From: Planosporangium thailandense
GTDB taxonomy: Bacteria > Actinomycetota > Actinomycetes > Mycobacteriales > Micromonosporaceae
DNA length: 64,000 bases
Assembly (NCBI RefSeq): GCF_011947195.1
Contig: NZ_JAATVY010000003.1
Span: 62,001 to 126,000 of the forward strand
Direction of reading: 5' to 3'
In this document: piece by piece, positions 39,824 to 48,009 of the stretch
How the letters are laid out: every line of letters begins with the position of its first letter
How positions within the stretch are numbered: the stretch's first letter is position 1
Made by a program: the position numbers and the translations under genes
Notes under the pieces: generated by a model
The model's input: the letters and a program-made list of their open reading frames with translations, nothing else
Told to the model about the DNA's origin: nothing
Databases searched by the model: none

Positions 39824-40576
39824 ATGCAGATCCTTCATACGTTTCTCGACTGGCACCAGATGAGGGCGGTCCTGCCCGAACTGATCGCGACTGGCCTGCT
39901 GAACACGCTGATCCTCGCCGCCGGGGCCACCGTCATCGGCCTCGTCGTCGGGATCGTGCTGGCGCTCGGCGCGCTCTCCCGGCACCGCGTTCTGCGGTAC
40001 CCCAGCATGGTCTACCTCGACCTCTTCCGGGGTCTCCCGGTCGTGCTCACGATCTTCCTGCTCGGGCAGGGCCTACCGTTCGCCGGGTTCCACCCCCTCG
40101 GATACGGCTCGTACCCGTACGGGATCGCGGCCCTCGGGTTGATCTCCGCGGCCTACATCGCGGAGATCTTCCGGTCCGGCATTCAGGCTGTGCCACCGGG
40201 CCAGCTCGAGGCGGCGCGGGCCCTCGGCATGCCGCACCTGCGCGCCATGCGGATCGTCGTGGTGCCGCAAGGCATCCGGAACGTGCTGCCGGCGCTCACC
40301 AACCAGTTCATCGGCACGATCAAGGACTCGAGCCTCGTGTACCTGCTCGGCTTCACGATCAGTCAGCGGGAGCTGTACCGGATCGGACAGGACGCCGCGC
40401 AGCAGACGGGCAACCTGTCGCCGCTCGTTGCCGCCGGCGTCATGTACCTGGTCCTCACTGTTCCGTTGACGCATCTGGTCAACCACCTCGACCGACGGCT
40501 CAAATCCGGCCCCAAGTTGACCGCTGCCGCCGTCGAGCCGGAAGCGGCGCCAGTTCCCGCAGTGAGCGCATCATGA
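39824..40576 (+). CDS. Polar amino acid ABC transporter permease
   Basis: A 250-residue HisM/GlnP-type permease with about five spans. The N-terminal segment [36 protein letters not shown] is the typical TIGR01726-like start, [24 protein letters not shown] follows, and the EAA loop is [32 protein letters not shown] with [11 protein letters not shown] after it. It probably forms a homodimer. GGAGG lies 6 nt before ATG 39824. The stop overlaps the ATPase start (ATGA). Confidence 0.92.
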   Translation: MQILHTFLDWHQMRAVLPELIATGLLNTLILAAGATVIGLVVGIVLALGALSRHRVLRYPSMVYLDLFRGLPVVLTIFLLGQGLPFAGFHPLGYGSYPYGIAALGLISAAYIAEIFRSGIQAVPPGQLEAARALGMPHLRAMRIVVVPQGIRNVLPALTNQFIGTIKDSSLVYLLGFTISQRELYRIGQDAAQQTGNLSPLVAAGVMYLVLTVPLTHLVNHLDRRLKSGPKLTAAAVEPEAAPVPAVSAS

Positions 40577-41358
40577 CCGCACTGGAGGCAACCCCCATGA
40601 CGAACCTCGACGAGACCGCGATCGCGGTCACCAGCAGCGTGGAGATCCGAGGGCTGCGCAAGTCGTTCGGCCATGTCGAGGTGCTTCGCGGTATCGACCT
40701 GACCGTGTCCAACGGTGAGGTGGTCTGCGTTATCGGTCCTTCGGGATCGGGCAAGACCACCCTCGTGCGCTGCATCAACCGCATGGAGGAGCCCACCGGC
40801 GGCTCGATCGTGATCGACGGCGTCGACATCACGGACCGCAAGGTGGACATCAACGCGGTGCGCAGCCGCGTCGGCATGGTGTTCCAGAGCTTCAACCTGT
40901 TTCCTCATATGAACGCCCTGGCCAACGTCTCCGTTGGGCTGCGCAAGGTGAAGAAGGTGCCCAAGGCGGAGGCCGAGCGAATCGCGCTCGACAGGCTCGC
41001 CGCGGTGGGGCTGCGGGACAAGGCTCGGGCCCGGCCGTCCCAGCTGTCCGGCGGTCAGCAGCAACGTGTCGCCATCGCTCGCGCGCTGGCGATGGACCCG
41101 ACTCTGATGCTCTTCGACGAGGCGACGTCGGCGCTGGACCCCGAGTTGGTCAAGGGCGTGCTCAACGTCATGACCGACCTTGCGCGGGCGGGTATGACCA
41201 TGGTGGTGGTGACACACGAGATGGGCTTCGCGCAGCGGGTCGCCGACCGGGTGGTGTTCATGGACAAGGGCGTCATCGTGGAGGCCGGACCGCCCGAGCA
41301 GATCTTCGAACACCCGCAGACACCCCGCCTCCAGAGCTTCCTCGCCCAGGTGCTCTAG
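40573..41358 (+). CDS. Polar amino acid ABC transporter ATP-binding protein
   Basis: A 261-residue GlnQ-type ATPase. Walker A is GPSGSGKTT (about 56-64), followed by [18 protein letters not shown] (Q loop), [19 protein letters not shown] (signature), [14 protein letters not shown] (Walker B) and [23 protein letters not shown] (switch His). ATG 40573 overlaps the permease stop; ATG 40597, 8 nt behind GGAGG, is an alternative that would shorten the unusual N-terminal lead. It completes the oxidase-importer operon. Confidence 0.92.
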   Translation: MTALEATPMTNLDETAIAVTSSVEIRGLRKSFGHVEVLRGIDLTVSNGEVVCVIGPSGSGKTTLVRCINRMEEPTGGSIVIDGVDITDRKVDINAVRSRVGMVFQSFNLFPHMNALANVSVGLRKVKKVPKAEAERIALDRLAAVGLRDKARARPSQLSGGQQQRVAIARALAMDPTLMLFDEATSALDPELVKGVLNVMTDLARAGMTMVVVTHEMGFAQRVADRVVFMDKGVIVEAGPPEQIFEHPQTPRLQSFLAQVL

Positions 41359-41368
41359 CGGCCTCGCC

Positions 41369-41544
41369 GCCTGCCGCAGGCAGGCTGACAACGCCTGACC
41401 ACGGGGCAGGTTGTGCTCAACCAGACGGGCCAGATGACCGCCGAGGCGGCCTTCGGAACGGGTGGTGCCGGCGCGGATTTCGAAACGGTACTGCGTACAT
41501 CTGTGTCGATGCATTGACCGATGCGTCCCCGCTATGATCCGGCG
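41369..41544. other. Gap after the importer operon with a small hairpin
   Basis: GCCTGC (41369-41374) and GCAGGC (41376-41381) form a tight hairpin 11 bp after the ATPase stop, a possible terminator. The remaining bases to 41544 contain no convincing gene; a minus-strand frame here has no recognisable domain. Confidence 0.4.
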
Positions 41545-41874
41545 ATGCCCGGATCCTCCGTGCCGGCCACCATTTCAGTGCGCCGGGTGTTGCTGTGGTC
41601 GCACGCGCTCGTGGTGACGCTGCTTCTCGTTCTGTTGTACGTGATGACGGCCAGCGGACCCCAGGCGGATGCGAACATCGGTGCCGGCGCTGTATCGCTG
41701 GTGTTGCTCGGCCTGGGGCTGCCGTGGACGCCGCTGCTCTGGCTCGTCGATCCCCAGACGCTGGACAGCATGGCGCCGGTGATTCGTGCGCTCATGTACT
41801 TCGGCCCGGCCGTCGTCAATGTCGCCCTCCACGCGGCGATTCCATCGTTGATCAAGCGAATGCGCACGGTGTAG
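41545..41874 (+). CDS. Small membrane protein, unknown function
   Basis: A 109-residue protein with three hydrophobic segments (about 14-36, 43-62 and 76-98) joined by short loops, and a basic end IKRMRTV. The frame is open from ATG 41521, but 41545 is preferred because it gives a compact N-terminus. It is not recognised; the hydrophobic pattern and clean frame support a real gene. Confidence 0.6.
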   Translation: MPGSSVPATISVRRVLLWSHALVVTLLLVLLYVMTASGPQADANIGAGAVSLVLLGLGLPWTPLLWLVDPQTLDSMAPVIRALMYFGPAVVNVALHAAIPSLIKRMRTV

Positions 41875-42012
41875 ATCCTGCTCGCGTCACGCACACCATT
41901 CGCGGCAACGATCACGGTCGGGCGGCGTCCGGGCGGTCACCTCTTGATCTCAAGTGCGGTTGAGGTTTTACCGTCGGCGGGCTTATCCGTACCCAGCACC
42001 GGGGAGGAATTT

Positions 42013-42330
42013 ATGTCCGCCGTGTACCGAGTTGACAAGTTCGCCGTTCCCGAACCGGCCCGCGAGGAGTTCTGGCGGCACGTACGGCGTATCCACGGGA
42101 TCTTGCGCGCCCAACCGGGCTTCCTCGACGACACCCTGCTGGAGCAGCACTCCGGCCCGGGTCGCTTCAACGCCGTCACGATCGTGCGGTGGTCGTCGGT
42201 TGACGACCTACCTGGGGCGCGGACCGCCGTGGAGGCGTCGCATCGGGCCGCCGGGTTCGAGCCGGCCGCGTTCTTCGAGCGGGCCGGCATCGAGGCTGAC
42301 GTGGCCAACTACGTCGACGTGACCCACTGA
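42013..42330 (+). CDS. Antibiotic biosynthesis monooxygenase (ABM)-fold protein
   Basis: A 105-residue ferredoxin-like alpha/beta-barrel protein. YRVDKFAVPEPAREEFWRHVRRIHGILRAQPGFLDDTLLEQ and FNAVTIVRWSSVDDLPGARTAVEASHRAAG follow the ABM pattern (beta strand, helix, QPGFL turn, strand, helix). Family members are quinone or haem monooxygenases, or simple dimeric binding proteins; no specific residues decide here. GGGGAGGA at 42001-42008 lies 4 nt before ATG 42013. The gene stands alone. Confidence 0.78.
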   Translation: MSAVYRVDKFAVPEPAREEFWRHVRRIHGILRAQPGFLDDTLLEQHSGPGRFNAVTIVRWSSVDDLPGARTAVEASHRAAGFEPAAFFERAGIEADVANYVDVTH

Positions 42331-42485
42331 ACCGGCCACCGGGCGGGAATCCGGGCGCGACCAGGCCCCCCGAATCCGGTCTGGTCGCGTTCGGCGAAAT
42401 TGCTCCGATCGTCGGCATTGTCGGCCGATAGTGCTATCGAGAGCCGATACGAGACGGGCGATCCCGACCGTGGAAGGAGGATGGC

Positions 42486-42785
42486 ATGACGACGGTGGAC
42501 GTTTACGTCTCCCGCGCCGACGAGAGCCAGTTTTCCCTGCACAGTGGCTTGTTCGGTCCCGCTACCACGGTCTTTCACCGTCTCGTCGATCTCATCCACC
42601 GGGGTGAGGTCAAGGGGACGTACGACGTTGCCTGCGCGTCCGGTGAGGTTCCCGGCGCCATGCTGCGCCAGTTGCTCGAAGGCGTTGGAGCGGACGCCGG
42701 TTCCGGCGAACCCGTCGACGAGAAGACCCTGACCGCCATGATCCTCGACGACTACGTGTACAACGTCGAAGCGATCGAGTTCTGA
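42486..42785 (+). CDS. Small hypothetical protein
   Basis: A 99-residue acidic soluble protein of unknown function: TVDVYVSRADESQFSLHSGLFGPATTVFHRLVDLIHRGEVKGTYDVACASGEVPG, then a C-terminal DEKTLTAMILDDYVYNVEAIEF. GGAAGGAGG at 42472-42480 just before ATG 42486 is a very strong ribosome site. The upstream 155-bp gap has a GCTATCGAGAGCCGATA stretch that may be promoter DNA. No partner is obvious. Confidence 0.65.
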   Translation: MTTVDVYVSRADESQFSLHSGLFGPATTVFHRLVDLIHRGEVKGTYDVACASGEVPGAMLRQLLEGVGADAGSGEPVDEKTLTAMILDDYVYNVEAIEF

Positions 42786-42982
42786 CCGGGGACGGGTCCG
42801 TAGGGTCGCTTCCCACCGCGCGCCATTCACGCGCTGAGCTGGCCGTACACAACATAGGTCGTGATCGGTGGGAAGTAATTGCCCGGCCATGAATTGGTTC
42901 AGTAGCCTGCCGGCTGACCGATTACTGCATCTGAGGAAAGGACGGATCGGGCACGCCAGGTATCAGTGGGCTGGAGGACAAG

Positions 42983-44053
42983 GTGCTGCAGACGGGTGAG
43001 GGCGCCGAGCCCAGCCGTGCTGAACTGCGCCTGGCGCTCGCCGAGATGACCGGCGACGCCCTTGTGCCCGCCGCGTTCGGCCTGGCCGCCCTGTACGCGG
43101 TGTACACCGTCGGCTGGCTGCTGCGCGGCGATCTGCCCACCGGCCCGCGGGTGATGGCGTCGGTCTGCTTCGTGATGGCCGTCGGCTTCCTGGCTGCCGC
43201 GCTGTGGCTACGCCGCCGCCCGATCCGGCCGGGGCTGGCCCATCCGGTCGCCGTGGTGTACGGGGTCGCGCTCATGGCCAACTGCCTGCTGGCCATGTAC
43301 TACGACCGCAGCCTGTCGGACACCTTCAACGTCATCCTCGTCCTGATGGGCTTCGCGATCCTGGTGCGGTCGCTGCCGTACATGTTCAGCTTCGTGGCCG
43401 CCGGTGCCACGGGCTGGCTGATCATGGCCTACCACGTGTCCGGGGGCGTCGACTTCCAGGCCTGGCTCTTTCCCGTCGTGGGTGCCGCCGTCGTGAGCAT
43501 CCTGGTCAACGCCGGGTACCGACGGACGGCGCTCCGCCTGGAACGCGCGCGTCACCGCCTGCGGCACGCCGCCGAACTGGATCCGCTGACCGGGCTGTAC
43601 AACCGTCGCGGTTTCTGGCTGCAGGCCGGGCGGATCCTGGAGACCGCCGACCGCGACGGTGCGCCTTTCGCCGCGATGTTCGTCGACATCGATCGGATGA
43701 AGGAGATCAACGACCGGTTCGGTCATGCCGCGGGTGACGCGGCGATCACCGCCACCGCCGACCTGCTGCGGCAGGTTCTGTGCTCCGATGATCCGATCGC
43801 GCGGCTCGGCGGTGACGAGTTCTGCGCCCTCCTGACCGGCGAGATCGACCAGGAGCCTGTACGGGCGCGGATCGTGGAGTCGCTCGGCGAGCTCAACCGG
43901 TTACGGCCGCACCCGTTGTCACTCAGCGTGGGCTTCGCTCGCTACGACCCGGCCAGCCCGTGCTCGATCGACGAACTGCTACAGCGCGGCGACATCGCGA
44001 TGTACGAGCACAAGCGGGCCCGTTCCCGGCAGCGCCACCCGTCCCGCCCGTGA
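42983..44053 (+). CDS. Membrane diguanylate cyclase (GGDEF)
   Basis: A 356-residue protein with about six spans in residues 30-185 (a MASE-like sensory membrane domain) and a C-terminal GGDEF domain: ELDPLTGLYNRRGF (about 197-210), FVDIDRMKEINDRFGHAAGDAAI and RLGGDEFCALL. The active site is intact, so it should make c-di-GMP from GTP at the membrane. The inhibitory I-site RxxD, five residues before GGDEF, reads LCSD, so product feedback is probably lost. There is no EAL domain. GTG 42983 is preceded by GAGGACAAG. Confidence 0.88.
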   Translation: MLQTGEGAEPSRAELRLALAEMTGDALVPAAFGLAALYAVYTVGWLLRGDLPTGPRVMASVCFVMAVGFLAAALWLRRRPIRPGLAHPVAVVYGVALMANCLLAMYYDRSLSDTFNVILVLMGFAILVRSLPYMFSFVAAGATGWLIMAYHVSGGVDFQAWLFPVVGAAVVSILVNAGYRRTALRLERARHRLRHAAELDPLTGLYNRRGFWLQAGRILETADRDGAPFAAMFVDIDRMKEINDRFGHAAGDAAITATADLLRQVLCSDDPIARLGGDEFCALLTGEIDQEPVRARIVESLGELNRLRPHPLSLSVGFARYDPASPCSIDELLQRGDIAMYEHKRARSRQRHPSRP

Positions 44054-44145
44054 CGACGGCGCGCCCGCGCCGGCCGGCGACCCGCGTCGGCGGCCGCCCT
44101 CGCCGGCCGGCATAGATCTCCGTGGCCACGAAGCTCGTCAACATA

Positions 44146-44160
44146 TTTGGCACCGCCAAA
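44146..44160. promoter_or_regulatory. TTTGGC-ACC-GCCAAA palindrome
   Basis: A perfect 6+3+6 inverted repeat lies in the 296-bp gap between the GGDEF gene and the STAS gene. The rest of the gap (44054-44349) shows no gene I can support. The palindrome could be an operator for the STAS transcript or a weak terminator. Confidence 0.4.
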
Positions 44161-44349
44161 ACTTGTCAGTGCCGCCGCGCACCCTGCCGCCCGCACGGTC
44201 CCGCGCTGACCTGCCTGAACGCTTCGGCCCTCGGCTACCGGACCGGAACCGCCTGATCGAACGACTCAACAGCGCTGCGGTGAACCGGTACTGTTCCCAC
44301 GCGTGGTGGTATTACCGGCGGCGGCCGGCTGCTTACGCGAGGAGTGCCG

Positions 44350-44703
44350 ATGATTGCCGCGGATGACCTCAGGGAGCCGAGGCGGTTGGGCTTGACGCGG
44401 TCCACCATCCCGGGCGAGGGGATCTGTCTGAGCGTCAGCGGCGAGGTGGACATCGGCACGGTCGGCCAACTGCGCGACGCCATCAGCGAGGTCCTCGACG
44501 AGAAGGGGATCAGCCGACTCCTGCTGGACTTCGGATTGCTGGAGTTCCTCGACTCCAGCGGCATCGCCGCCCTCGTCGCCGGCTTCAACACCGCCCAGGA
44601 GCGGGGTATCGGCTTCGGCGTGCGCAACTGTCACGGGACGGTCCGCAACGTCCTCCAGGTCACCGGCGTGTACGGGGTGCTGGCCGCCGACGGCATCGAA
44701 TGA
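44350..44703 (+). CDS. STAS-domain anti-sigma factor antagonist
   Basis: A 117-residue SpoIIAA/RsbV-like protein: GICLSVSGEVDIGTVGQLRDAISEVLDEKGISRLLLDFGLLEFLDSSGIAALVAGF contains the D-S-S-G motif with the phosphorylatable Ser, and GIGFGVRNCHGTVRNVLQVTGVYGVL is the typical C-terminal strand/helix. The unphosphorylated form would bind an anti-sigma kinase and release a sigma factor. GAGGAG is 6 nt before ATG 44350. It is separate from the STAS/anti-sigma pair at 45698-46543, which could be its partner. Confidence 0.88.
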   Translation: MIAADDLREPRRLGLTRSTIPGEGICLSVSGEVDIGTVGQLRDAISEVLDEKGISRLLLDFGLLEFLDSSGIAALVAGFNTAQERGIGFGVRNCHGTVRNVLQVTGVYGVLAADGIE

Positions 44704-44719
44704 GAAGGCGGGGGAAATA

Positions 44720-44925
44720 AGGCGACCCCCGGGGTTCCACGCGAACTGCGTGGGCCGGCTGGACAAGGGCCGGACCCCGGGGGTCGGGTAGCTGCTTGTT
44801 ATTCGCCGAGCCGCCGTGCGGTTCGACTACTGAGAGTCCAGAGGACGGCGACTAGCGGACAGCCACCTCACGAGTCCAAGACTTACACAACTTTGGACCA
44901 CCTCCTTTCCCGTGTACCGCCAACC
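44720..44925 (-). ncRNA. Candidate structured small transcript with extended anti-SD complementarity
   Basis: On the minus strand, TTGCGG and TAAGGT spaced by 17 bp (about 44928-44957) look like a promoter. Just downstream, 44895-44908 reads AAAGGAGGTGGTCC, complementary to the 16S rRNA 3' tail at 13 of 14 positions. No annotated gene follows. Only short frames exist: 12 codons from TTG 44890, or 24 codons from a GTG at 44901 that overlaps the ribosome-binding stretch. The transcript would end in the branched inverted repeat at 44724-44785. It may be a small mRNA or a regulatory RNA; the choice is open. Confidence 0.4.
44724..44785. terminator. Large branched inverted repeat after the STAS gene
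   Basis: GACCCCCGGGGT (44724-44735) and ACCCCGGGGGTC (44774-44785) are perfect 12-bp complements. Between them lie CCACGC/GCGTGG (44737-44742 with 44748-44753) and a GGCC/GGCC pair, so the RNA can form a three-way junction. It can terminate both the STAS transcript and a minus-strand transcript from about 44925. Confidence 0.65.
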
Positions 44926-45009
44926 TTAGGAGCGGTCCGGTCCGCCCGCAACGGATTTCCGGTGAACTGGACGACACGTAGGCTGGGTCGGGACCGGAGA
45001 GGGACGCAC

Positions 45010-45264
45010 GTGAAGCTCAAGCTCGACCTGCACGACATCTACAACCGCAGCGGTGACATCGAACGGGCGCTGCACGGCATCATCGCGGAGGCCGTGGAGA
45101 AGAAGGCCACGCTCGTGGAGATCATCCCGGGCAAGGGCTCCGGTCAGCTCAAGAAGCGGGTGCTGCGATTCCTCGATCAGAAGGAGATCAAGGCGCTGTA
45201 CCACCGGGTGGAGAAGGACTCCAAGAACTTCGGCCGCCTGTTCGTGCACTTCAAGTACAAGTGA
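45010..45264 (+). CDS. Stand-alone Smr-domain protein
   Basis: An 84-residue Smr (MutS2 C-terminal type) domain: LKLDLHDIYNRSGDIERALHGIIAEAVEKKATLVEIIPGKGSGQLKKRVLRFLDQ, with LDLH and the GKGSG loop (normally GxGxG), followed by the HFKYK end. Smr domains nick or bind branched DNA or act on RNA. GTG 45010 behind GGAGAGGGA is chosen; the frame is open upstream but the homology begins here. The promoter region faces the candidate minus-strand transcript. Confidence 0.82.
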   Translation: MKLKLDLHDIYNRSGDIERALHGIIAEAVEKKATLVEIIPGKGSGQLKKRVLRFLDQKEIKALYHRVEKDSKNFGRLFVHFKYK

Positions 45265-45301
45265 CGCCTGAACCACGGTCGATCGCCCGCCGTACGGCGG
45301 C

Positions 45302-45622
45302 TCACCCGACGCCGAGCGGGACGGCCACTCGTAGCTGTCCCTGCGACGGGAAGCGGACCGGCTCCGAACCTGCCGGCGTCGACCGGTCGCCCGGCTCGTT
45401 CACGCTTGTCGCGTCAGCCATCGCCTCGCACACCAAGCGAGCAAGGCGTGCCAATGCCAGGCCGTTCAGCTCCTCGACTGCCTTCTCGTCAAGTCCGTCG
45501 ACGAAGCCGCGAAGGTCATGGGCCTTGGTGAGGTCACCGCATACAGCCTCCCAGTCGTCCATGGCCCGAAGTACGTGGCGCAGTTCTGTTACGTCTGCCA
45601 GCAGTGTCCGCGTCTGAGTCAT
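45302..45622 (-). CDS. Hypothetical protein behind the anti-sigma gene
   Basis: A 106-residue soluble protein: LADVTELRHVLRAMDDWEAVCGDLTKAHDLRGFVDGLDEKAVEELNGLALARLARLVCEAM looks helical, and the end (VRFPSQGQLRVAVPLGVG) a beta strand pair. It is not recognised. It lies 75 bp downstream of the RsbW-like gene on the same strand and may be the third gene of that regulatory operon. Confidence 0.6.
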   Translation of the reverse strand: MTQTRTLLADVTELRHVLRAMDDWEAVCGDLTKAHDLRGFVDGLDEKAVEELNGLALARLARLVCEAMADATSVNEPGDRSTPAGSEPVRFPSQGQLRVAVPLGVG

Positions 45623-45697
45623 GTGCGCACCTCCGATCCCAATGGCGTCACTGCGGCGCTAACCGTCACCCATGGATTACCCGATCGGGTTACCCGA

Positions 45698-46129
45698 TCA
45701 GTTGCTCCGGCTGAGGTTCGGGGGCCATCGCAGCGCCACCACCGCGCGCAGCGCCAGCCCACCGCCCTCGACGGCGGCCAGCTCGACCTCGTCGGCGAGT
45801 GACCGGATGATGTGCAGCCCTCGGCCGCGGTCGGCCAATGGCGGCGGGATCGAAGGAGACAGGAACGGTATCGGGTCTGCTGTACCGGTGTCGGCCACAG
45901 CGATCACACAGTGCGAATCCCGAAGCTCTGCGCTGACTTCGTAGACGTCAGTGTCCGATGCGTGTTGGACGACGTTGCCGCACGCTTCGGTCAGGATCAG
46001 GACGAGGTCGTCGCAGCAGTCGTCGGCCACGCCCAGCGTGCTCAGCATCTGGGCCAGCATGTGCCGCACGAGCGGCACCGTGGAGGCGTCCCGGGGCAGA
46101 CGTAGCGCCAGTCGGCACACCATGCTCAC
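45698..46129 (-). CDS. RsbW/SpoIIAB-like anti-sigma ATPase
   Basis: A 143-residue GHKL-fold protein: LRLPRDASTVPLVRHMLAQML, then the N box LVLILTEACGNVVQHA (Glu and Asn for Mg-ATP), the G1 box VIAVADTGTAD and the G2 region LADRGRGLHIIRSLADEVEL. It would phosphorylate a STAS antagonist and hold a sigma factor. GTG 46129, with GAGGAAGAG upstream, adds two residues to ATG 46123. It follows the STAS gene by 24 bp, giving a coupled antagonist/anti-sigma pair. Confidence 0.88.
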   Translation of the reverse strand: MSMVCRLALRLPRDASTVPLVRHMLAQMLSTLGVADDCCDDLVLILTEACGNVVQHASDTDVYEVSAELRDSHCVIAVADTGTADPIPFLSPSIPPPLADRGRGLHIIRSLADEVELAAVEGGGLALRAVVALRWPPNLSRSN

Positions 46130-46153
46130 GGGGTAACTCTTCCTCGCCGTGTG

Positions 46154-46543
46154 CTAGCGGGTGTTCGGCCGGCCGTCGGCGGCCGTGCTGTAGGCCTCGG
46201 CCAGGGTGGCGGGGCTGTCCGCCTCAGCGTGATAGCCGAGTGCCTCGGCGACGCCGGTGATGTGTAGCAGTCGCGCGACGAACGGGCTCGGGCTGACCAC
46301 CCGCAGCGCGGCGCCGGCATCCGCCGCGGCGTGCTGGACATGGATCAGCGCGCTGAGCGCGGTGCTGTCCATGAAGGTGACCTGTCCGAGATCGACCACG
46401 ACGCTCAACGGTTTCGTGGCGGCCACCTCCGCCGCCAACTGGTCACGCAGTGCCTCGGCCGAGGCCAGGTCCAGCTCGCCGCTCAGTTCGACCATGAGCG
46501 TGCTGTCGACCATCAGAACGGTCCGTACCTTGGCGGCGCTCAC
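46154..46543 (-). CDS. STAS-domain anti-sigma factor antagonist
   Basis: A 129-residue protein: STLMVELSGELDLASAEALRDQLAAEVAATKPLSVVVDLGQVTFMDSTALSALIHVQHAA has the phosphoacceptor in MDSTALSAL, and LRVVSPSPFVARLLHITGVAEAL is the C-terminal half. The partner kinase is the next gene. AAGGAGG 5 nt before GTG 46543 fixes the start against longer upstream frames. Together with the STAS gene at 44350 it suggests two antagonists for one or more anti-sigma kinases. Confidence 0.88.
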   Translation of the reverse strand: MSAAKVRTVLMVDSTLMVELSGELDLASAEALRDQLAAEVAATKPLSVVVDLGQVTFMDSTALSALIHVQHAAADAGAALRVVSPSPFVARLLHITGVAEALGYHAEADSPATLAEAYSTAADGRPNTR

Positions 46544-46789
46544 ATCAGCCTCCTTGCCGCCGGGTCTGCCGTGATCGCACCCGTTTACCCGAACCGCAAA
46601 CCAGCCAAACGATGCAATCTGTCCGGCAGGTGCACCTCGATGCGGGCAGTCGCGGCGTACCGACCCTGAACGGACGCGAGCCAGGGGACGGTCACCCCAC
46701 CTCGCAACCCACCTGCACCCGCTTTGCACCTCCCGCGCTCCCCGGACGGCCGAACCTGTGGTCTTCCGGCGAGCGCCAATGGAGGACCG

Positions 46790-47470
46790 ATGCGGCTGCG
46801 CACCAGTGCGATGGCTCGTTCGTTTCGCTGGGTGGCCGCCGTCGTCGCCACCACCACCGCCGCGACGCTGATCGTCCAACCGGCCTGGGCCGCGAGCACC
46901 TACAGCGCGCCGCTGCGGACCGCCGTGTCCCGCCTCGTCGTGGCGTCAGAGGTCCACACCGGCTACAACCGCGCCCTGTTCCCGCACTGGATCGACGCCG
47001 ACCACAACCGGTGCAACACGCGCAACGAGGTGCTCATCGCGGAGGCGACGACCAAGCCGAAGGTCAGCTCGACCTGCGCGCTGTCCGGCGGCCGCTGGTA
47101 CTCGTACTACGACAACCGGTACTGGACCCGGACCTCCGACCTCGACATCGACCATGTCGTGCCGCTGGCCGAAGCGTGGGAATCCGGTGCGCGCCAGTGG
47201 ACCACCAGCCGGCGGCAGGCCTACGCCAACGACCTCGGTGACAGCCGCACGCTCGCGGCGGTCACCGACAATGTCAACCAGTCGAAAGGTGACCGTGACC
47301 CCGCGGCCTGGATGCCGCCGTACGCCGGTGCCCGCTGTCGCTACCTCGGCGACTGGGTCGCCGTGAAGATCCGTTGGCGGCTCACCGTCGACCGCGCGGA
47401 GAAGGCCGCTCTGACGTCGTGGGCGAACAAATGCGCCAACACGACGATCCGCGTCACCTACGCGTTCTGA
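46790..47470 (+). CDS. Secreted HNH-family nuclease (DUF1524-like)
   Basis: A 226-residue protein with an N-terminal signal peptide (basic start, hydrophobic AAVVATTTAATLIV, cleavage near AWA-AS at about residue 34). The nuclease core is DLDIDHVVPLAEAWESGARQW (D-H-V-P-L, about 121-141) and AVTDNVNQSKGDRDPAAWMPP (Asn and Lys residues of the H-N-H fold), with a Cys pair (CNTRNEV...CALSGGRW) and a final Cys that could form disulfides. It should degrade nucleic acids outside the cell. ATG 46790 follows GGAGGA. The gene is monocistronic. Confidence 0.85.
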   Translation: MRLRTSAMARSFRWVAAVVATTTAATLIVQPAWAASTYSAPLRTAVSRLVVASEVHTGYNRALFPHWIDADHNRCNTRNEVLIAEATTKPKVSSTCALSGGRWYSYYDNRYWTRTSDLDIDHVVPLAEAWESGARQWTTSRRQAYANDLGDSRTLAAVTDNVNQSKGDRDPAAWMPPYAGARCRYLGDWVAVKIRWRLTVDRAEKAALTSWANKCANTTIRVTYAF

Positions 47471-47488
47471 CCGGCCGGATGGGCGCCG

Positions 47489-47944
47489 CTACCCGCGTAG
47501 CCGGCGCACCTGAGCGCGGCTGAGTTCGGTCGTACGCCGCATATGGCGTACGAGCACCGCCAACTCGGCCTCGGTGTAGTCGGCGAAGATGCCTTCCCAG
47601 TCCTTGCCGAGGTCGTCCCATACCGCACCGATCCGCCGGACGGCTTCGGGTACCGGCTGGACGAGCACCCGGCGGCGGTCGCGGCCGTCCTGCTGTCGGG
47701 TCACGTACCCCGCCTTGACCAGCCGTTCGACGAGCCGGCTGGCCGAGCCGCTGGTCAGGCCGGTGAGCTCGGCGATCTGGCTGGTGGTCACCGGGCCGCT
47801 CTCGATGGTGAGGAGGTTGAGGCACTGCAGGTCCGTCGGGTGCAGGCCGAGCTTGTCGGCGACGGCCTGGTTGAACAGTACGTACGCGGCGAGGTAGCGC
47901 CGGGACTCGACCTCCAACTGAGCGAGCAGGTCGGCGTGGGCCAT
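47489..47944 (-). CDS. MarR-family regulator
   Basis: A 151-residue winged-helix regulator: LHPTDLQCLNLLTIESGPVTTSQIAELTGLTSGSASRLVERLVKAGYVTRQQDGRDRRRVLVQP has the recognition helix and the D-x-R wing. It is divergent from the NmrA-type gene with 55 bp between start codons. That gap has an ATCTGCG-CGA-CGCAGAT palindrome, the probable operator, so it likely represses both genes until a ligand binds. Confidence 0.9.
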   Translation of the reverse strand: MAHADLLAQLEVESRRYLAAYVLFNQAVADKLGLHPTDLQCLNLLTIESGPVTTSQIAELTGLTSGSASRLVERLVKAGYVTRQQDGRDRRRVLVQPVPEAVRRIGAVWDDLGKDWEGIFADYTEAELAVLVRHMRRTTELSRAQVRRLRG

Positions 47945-47961
47945 CGTGTCCTCCCGAAAAT

Positions 47962-48009
47962 ATCTGCGCGACGCAGATTATGCGGCTTACATTACCTGCA
48001 TGACGCAGA
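47962..48009. promoter_or_regulatory. Operator palindrome between marR and the NmrA-type gene
   Basis: ATCTGCG (47962-47968) and CGCAGAT (47972-47978) are a perfect inverted repeat with a 3-nt centre. A second GACGCAGA half site (48002-48009), with CTGC (47996-47999) facing it, overlaps the start codon of the NmrA-type gene. Two sites 34 bp apart fit cooperative binding of a MarR dimer pair. Confidence 0.65.

Noticed and set aside
41400-41514. Minus-strand frame after the importer operon as a gene fragment
   Set aside because: No recognisable domain and composition like non-coding high-GC DNA.
44893-45009. N-terminal extension of the Smr gene to ATG 44893
   Set aside because: Homology begins at the GTG 45010 with a strong GGAGAGGGA site; the extension overlaps the structured minus-strand region.
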